Positions 16,154 to 18,365 of a DNA stretch of 18,365 nt are shown one piece after another. Source of the stretch: Faecalibacterium sp. GTDB lineage: Bacteria > Bacillota > Clostridia > Oscillospirales > Ruminococcaceae. The notes under the pieces were generated by a model. It did not search any database and was not told the DNA's origin. It saw only the letters and a list, made by a program, of their open reading frames with translations. The DNA lies in the NCBI GenBank assembly GCA_017483235.1, contig JAFULE010000015.1, positions 1-18,365 of the forward strand, given 5' to 3'. Every line of letters begins with the position of its first letter. Position 1 is the stretch's first letter. Made by a program: the position numbers and the translations under genes.

Positions 16154-16172
16154 TAAAATCCTCCAGATATCT

Positions 16173-16192
16173 GCGGCAGAAAAGACGGCCGC
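16173..16192 (-). promoter_or_regulatory. small hairpin in the radical SAM gene leader
   Basis: GCGGC / GCCGC arms with a 10-base loop lie between the predicted transcription start (about 16211) and the Shine-Dalgarno (about 16159-16163). The 5-bp stem is weak, and no terminator U-tract follows. It may be incidental. Confidence 0.3.
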
Positions 16193-16217
16193 ATAACATA
16201 AATCAACTGTAAAGAAT

Positions 16218-16246
16218 ATTGTACCTTATTTGCTTTGAAAATGCAA
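16218..16246 (-). promoter_or_regulatory. sigma-A-type promoter of the radical SAM-DUF2344 pair
   Basis: The -35 box is TTGCAT (16241-16246) and the -10 box is TACAAT (16218-16223), with a 17-base spacer. The -35 lies inside the last codons of the M50 gene, whose stop is at 16226-16228. Transcription should begin near 16211, giving a leader of about 57 bases. Confidence 0.75.
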
Positions 16247-16690
16247 TTTTCTGCCAAAGATCTGTACAAGAGCCTTGATACAGCGATAGCCATCCAGCGG
16301 CGGTACAGGCAGGCAGTTAAAGCCCGCTGTCAAGAGATGGGCAGCAAAATTTGCCGCACGAATCAAAGTAAATCGCCTGTGCAGCAAAACAAACCACACT
16401 GTGGCGGCGACGGCATTTGCCAAAGGACCTGCGGCAGCAAGCAACAGTGTTTTTGCCGGTGACAAACGATCTGCCCGCAGTTTCATTCCGATTCCGGAAA
16501 AAGAAAGGGTCAGTTGGGGCGGCTGCCGAAACAGCAGCAGATAACAAAAAACATGGCCCAATTCGTGCCACATCGATGCCAGAAGACTGATGGCAAAAAA
16601 GCCAGACGAGTCGAAGTACAAAAGCAAGAACCAGGCAGCACACAAAACAACCGGTGAGCGTACCGTAAGAAATCCATAGCGAAGCTGCAT
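16226..16690 (-). CDS. short M50 family intramembrane metalloprotease, SpoIVFB-like
   Basis: A 154-residue polytopic membrane protein with site-2-protease motifs. The zinc-binding HELGH (42-46) lies in an early membrane helix (about 33-54). An AGPLANAV segment (87-94) follows, and the third ligand motif is NCLPVPPLDG (125-134) with Asp133. Hydrophobic helices are visible at about 12-27, 33-54, 80-102 and 112-126. It is much shorter than SpoIVFB (about 290 residues): the C-terminal membrane segments and CBS domain are absent, though the catalytic core looks whole. The ATG shares one base with the M23 stop (TAATG). The upstream M23 partner recalls SpoIVFA-SpoIVFB, where the protease activates pro-sigma-K. 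Family is sure; sporulation role is not. Confidence 0.85.
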   Translation of the reverse strand: MQLRYGFLTVRSPVVLCAAWFLLLYFDSSGFFAISLLASMWHELGHVFCYLLLFRQPPQLTLSFSGIGMKLRADRLSPAKTLLLAAAGPLANAVAATVWFVLLHRRFTLIRAANFAAHLLTAGFNCLPVPPLDGYRCIKALVQIFGRKLHFQSK

Positions 16691-17355
16691 TATTCCACCA
16701 GAAAAGCATTTGGATCATACCAGACGCCGTTTTGCTTTACCGAAAAATGCAGGTGCGGGCCGGTCACCCTGCCCGTTTGCCCGGCGGTGCCCATCAGTTG
16801 CCCGGCGGAAACAAATTCCCCGGTTCGCACAAAACTATACTGAAGATGACAATAATGGGTAGACACTCCATTTTCGTGCAGCAGAACAAGGTAATTCCCG
16901 TTCAGCTCATCGCTGCCCGAAATTTTTACCATGCCATCCATGGACGCAGACACAGCGGTTCCTTCCGCGCATGCAAGATCGATGCCGTTATGAAAACTTT
17001 GTTTTTCGCCGGTCACCGGGTGTTTTCTCCAGCCGTAAGCAGAGGAAACAGTATATTCCTCCACCGGAAGTTCTGTTTCCTGTGTTGGATTTAATCGTTT
17101 TAAAGAAGCCCCATCCGGTGCTTTTGCCGCAGCATCCGCCTGCAGGATCACACCAGCCGTCTGGGTAAAATGCTGAGGCTCGGAAGAAGACGACTGTTCC
17201 GAAAACAAATTATAGTACTGTCGGCGCAAAAACTCAAACCCATCGGGAAAGATGCTTTTTGTAATGAAAACAATACCAATCGCCGCCAGACAGAAGATCA
17301 TCTGCTGCAAAAACAATCTTCGATATGCACGCGTATACTGTTCTTTTTTTCTCAT
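16690..17355 (-). CDS. membrane-anchored M23/LytM peptidase, SpoIVFA/SpoIIQ-like
   Basis: A 221-residue protein with one N-terminal membrane segment (about 15-33, FLQQMIFCLAAIGIVFI), a Ser/Ala-rich linker (about 55-95) and a C-terminal LytM domain (about 100-221). All active-site residues are present: zinc ligands His122 and Asp126 in FHNGID and His203 in GPHLHF, with catalytic His170 in YCHL and His201. It therefore looks capable of cutting cell-wall peptides, unlike B. subtilis SpoIIQ, whose LytM site is degenerate. GGAGGGG precedes the ATG at 17355 by 6 bases. Its stop overlaps the M50 start, so the pair is co-translated. By analogy with SpoIVFA it may hold or gate the M50 protease, but it could equally be an independent wall hydrolase. 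Confidence 0.87.
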   Translation of the reverse strand: MRKKEQYTRAYRRLFLQQMIFCLAAIGIVFITKSIFPDGFEFLRRQYYNLFSEQSSSSEPQHFTQTAGVILQADAAAKAPDGASLKRLNPTQETELPVEEYTVSSAYGWRKHPVTGEKQSFHNGIDLACAEGTAVSASMDGMVKISGSDELNGNYLVLLHENGVSTHYCHLQYSFVRTGEFVSAGQLMGTAGQTGRVTGPHLHFSVKQNGVWYDPNAFLVE

Positions 17356-17380
17356 CTTCAGCCCCTCCTCTGTTGATTGG

Positions 17381-17386
17381 ATTATA
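17381..17386 (-). promoter_or_regulatory. possible -10 box upstream of the M23 gene
   Basis: A perfect TATAAT lies about 26 bases before the M23 ATG. No -35 hexamer fits at 16-18 bases, and there is no TG extension. It may need an activator or another sigma factor, or may be chance. Only partial resemblance to sigma-E -10 boxes is seen. Confidence 0.35.
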
Positions 17387-17417
17387 TTCGGCAGGCAGGC
17401 GCTGCATACGCAAACCG

Positions 17418-17442
17418 CCCCGGTACAACATCTGTACCGGGG
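17418..17442 (-). repeat. perfect 10-bp inverted repeat before the M23 gene
   Basis: Arms CCCCGGTACA and TGTACCGGGG flank a 5-base loop. The stem is GC-rich and stable, but no T-run follows on the minus strand, and on the plus strand it is followed by TAGCGC. It is therefore not a standard intrinsic terminator. It lies 15 bases after the stop of the 32-codon peptide and 63 bases before the M23 ATG. It could be an operator, an mRNA processing site or a weak terminator. Confidence 0.6.
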
Positions 17443-17457
17443 TAGCGCAATTCCGAT

Positions 17458-17556
17458 TTACAACGTATGCCAGATGGGCGGGTAACACAGCAGTGCGGCA
17501 GCAAGAATAACCAATGCCACAATGCCGGTAAGAAGCAGCATTTTCCGATTTTGCAT
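17458..17556 (-). CDS. 32-residue putative single-span membrane peptide
   Basis: A very small frame with an ATG at 17556 and a TAA at 17458. It begins with a short polar, basic stretch (MQNRK), then one hydrophobic helix (about residues 6-25, with TGIVALVILAAALLCY), then a short tail PPIWHTL. AGAAGG lies 8-9 bases before the ATG, a good ribosome site that argues for translation. It sits between the transketolase terminator and the M23-M50 pair, on the same strand. I recognise no family. Small membrane peptides often regulate membrane proteases, so a link with the pair is conceivable but unproven. It could also be a chance frame, although position, ribosome site and hydrophobicity all agree. 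Confidence 0.5.
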   Translation of the reverse strand: MQNRKMLLLTGIVALVILAAALLCYPPIWHTL

Positions 17557-17576
17557 TGTAATATCCTTCTGTTTTG

Positions 17577-17609
17577 AAAGAAAAGCCCTCCACCTTTTGG
17601 GCGGAGGGC
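17577..17609 (-). terminator. intrinsic terminator of the transketolase gene
   Basis: A 10-bp GC-rich stem (17585-17594 with 17600-17609, one G-T wobble), a 5-base loop and a trailing TTTTCTTT on the minus strand. It lies 6 bases after the transketolase stop. Confidence 0.92.
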
Positions 17610-17615
17610 AGAAAA

Positions 17616-18365
17616 TTACTTCTTTACCAGCTCGCGAACCTTGTTGGCAATGTTCTCGGCGGTCAGGCCGTACAGCTTCAGCAGATCCTCTGCAGGGCCG
17701 GACTGGCCAAACTCGTCCATAACAGCCACAGGCTTGACCGGGCAGCTGCAGCCACCGGCAATCAGAGCCTCGCAGGTAGCGGAATACAGGCCACCGATCA
17801 CGCTGTGCTCTTCGGCGGTCACAATGGCACCGGTCTCAGCGGCGGCGCGGCAGACAGCCTCACCGTCGAAGGGCTTGATGGTGTGCACATTCAGCACACG
17901 AACATGGATACCCTCAGCTTCCAGCATGTTGGCAGCATCGATGGCACGTGCAGTCATCAGGCCGGTGGACACGATGGTGGCATCGGTGCCCTCGCGCAGG
18001 GTGACAGCCTTGCCGATCTCGAACTTATAGCTTTCGGGATCGTTGATCACAGGCACCGCCAAACGGCCAAAACGGATATAAACCGGGCCCTCGTAGTTGT
18101 AAGCGGCAACCACAGCCATACGGGCTTCGGTATCGTCGGCAGGATTCATAACCACCATATTGGGGATGCTGCGCATCAAAGCGATGTCCTCGTTGCACTG
18201 GTGGGTTGCACCGTCTTCGCCAACCGAGATGCCGGCATGAGAAGCACAGATCTTCACATTCAGGTGGGGATAACCAACCGAGTTGCGGATCTGCTCATAG
18301 GCACGGCCGGTGGCAAACATGGCAAAGGTGGAAGCAAAAGGAATCATACCGGCAGCGGCCAGACC
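17616..18365 (-). CDS. transketolase C-terminal subunit (partial, 5' end outside window)
   Basis: The last 249 codons of a split transketolase C-terminal subunit. The pyrimidine-binding domain is seen from the edge (GLAAAGMIPFASTFAMF), with the ICASHAGISVGEDGATHQ motif and the RSIPNMVVMNPADD segment. The C-terminal domain follows (ATIVSTGLMTARAIDAANML, VLNVHTIKPFD, TAEEHSVIGGL). Together with an N-terminal subunit it would transfer two-carbon units in the pentose phosphate pathway using thiamine diphosphate. Full-length partners are about 310 residues, so some 60 residues lie beyond the edge. The methionine at 18347 is internal, since coding continues to 18365. The N-terminal subunit gene would be expected just upstream, outside the window. 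A similar fold occurs in DXP synthase and pyruvate dehydrogenase beta, but the sequence fits split transketolase best. Confidence 0.93.
   Translation of the reverse strand, partial: GLAAAGMIPFASTFAMFATGRAYEQIRNSVGYPHLNVKICASHAGISVGEDGATHQCNEDIALMRSIPNMVVMNPADDTEARMAVVAAYNYEGPVYIRFGRLAVPVINDPESYKFEIGKAVTLREGTDATIVSTGLMTARAIDAANMLEAEGIHVRVLNVHTIKPFDGEAVCRAAAETGAIVTAEEHSVIGGLYSATCEALIAGGCSCPVKPVAVMDEFGQSGPAEDLLKLYGLTAENIANKVRELVKK

Noticed and set aside
17387..17415. Sporulation sigma-E promoter before the M23 gene
   Set aside because: The -10 matches only in part and the -35 region is poor. Not enough to claim a sporulation sigma factor.
1..18365. CRISPR arrays, insertion sequences, tRNA or rRNA genes
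   Set aside because: No regularly spaced repeats, transposase motifs, tRNA cloverleaf or rRNA sequence was recognised, and the gaps are too short to hold them.

Overview
This is an ordinary, very dense bacterial chromosome segment. Every gene I can support lies on the minus strand, so transcription runs from high to low coordinates. I find 18 complete protein genes, one very small one, and one gene cut by the right edge. Shine-Dalgarno sites are strong (GGAGG-type), promoters are sigma-A-like, and intrinsic terminators are clear. Base composition looks moderately GC-rich. Gene content (single-membrane-type LepB, RbgA, split transketolase, a SpoIVFA/SpoIVFB-like M23-M50 pair) and the protein sequences point to a Firmicute of the class Clostridia. 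The Oscillospiraceae/Ruminococcaceae, of Faecalibacterium/Gemmiger/Subdoligranulum type, seem most likely. That placement is inference from sequence feel, not from a search.

In transcription order: (1) the C-terminal half of a split transketolase (17616 to the edge) ends at a textbook terminator. (2) A 32-codon membrane peptide, a membrane-anchored M23/LytM peptidase and a short M50 intramembrane metalloprotease follow. The last two overlap by one base and resemble the SpoIVFA/SpoIVFB arrangement. (3) A promoter inside the end of the M50 gene drives a B12-binding-type radical SAM protein and its DUF2344 partner, which starts at TTG inside the radical SAM gene. (4) A strong promoter and a structured leader precede rplS (L19). 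After a terminator come lepB, rbgA, rnhB and yraN, nearly all overlapping, then thrC and a metallophosphoesterase. (5) An extended -10 promoter drives tig, followed by a terminator-like hairpin, then clpP and clpX with their own terminator. (6) lon has a clean promoter and a hairpin leader and heads lon-engB-methyltransferase-hslO.

The left half is therefore a proteostasis block: trigger factor, ClpXP, Lon and the redox chaperone Hsp33, with the ribosome-assembly GTPase EngB embedded. The middle is a ribosome/secretion/RNA-DNA maintenance block: L19, RbgA, RNase HII, signal peptidase. The right end mixes central carbon metabolism with the putative membrane-proteolysis pair.

No mobile elements, CRISPR arrays, rRNA or tRNA genes were seen, and no gap over 300 bases lacks a gene. 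I see no clear new multi-gene system. The best leads are the M23-M50 pair with its small membrane peptide, the radical SAM/DUF2344 pair of unknown function, and the RNA or operator structures upstream of rplS, lon and tig.
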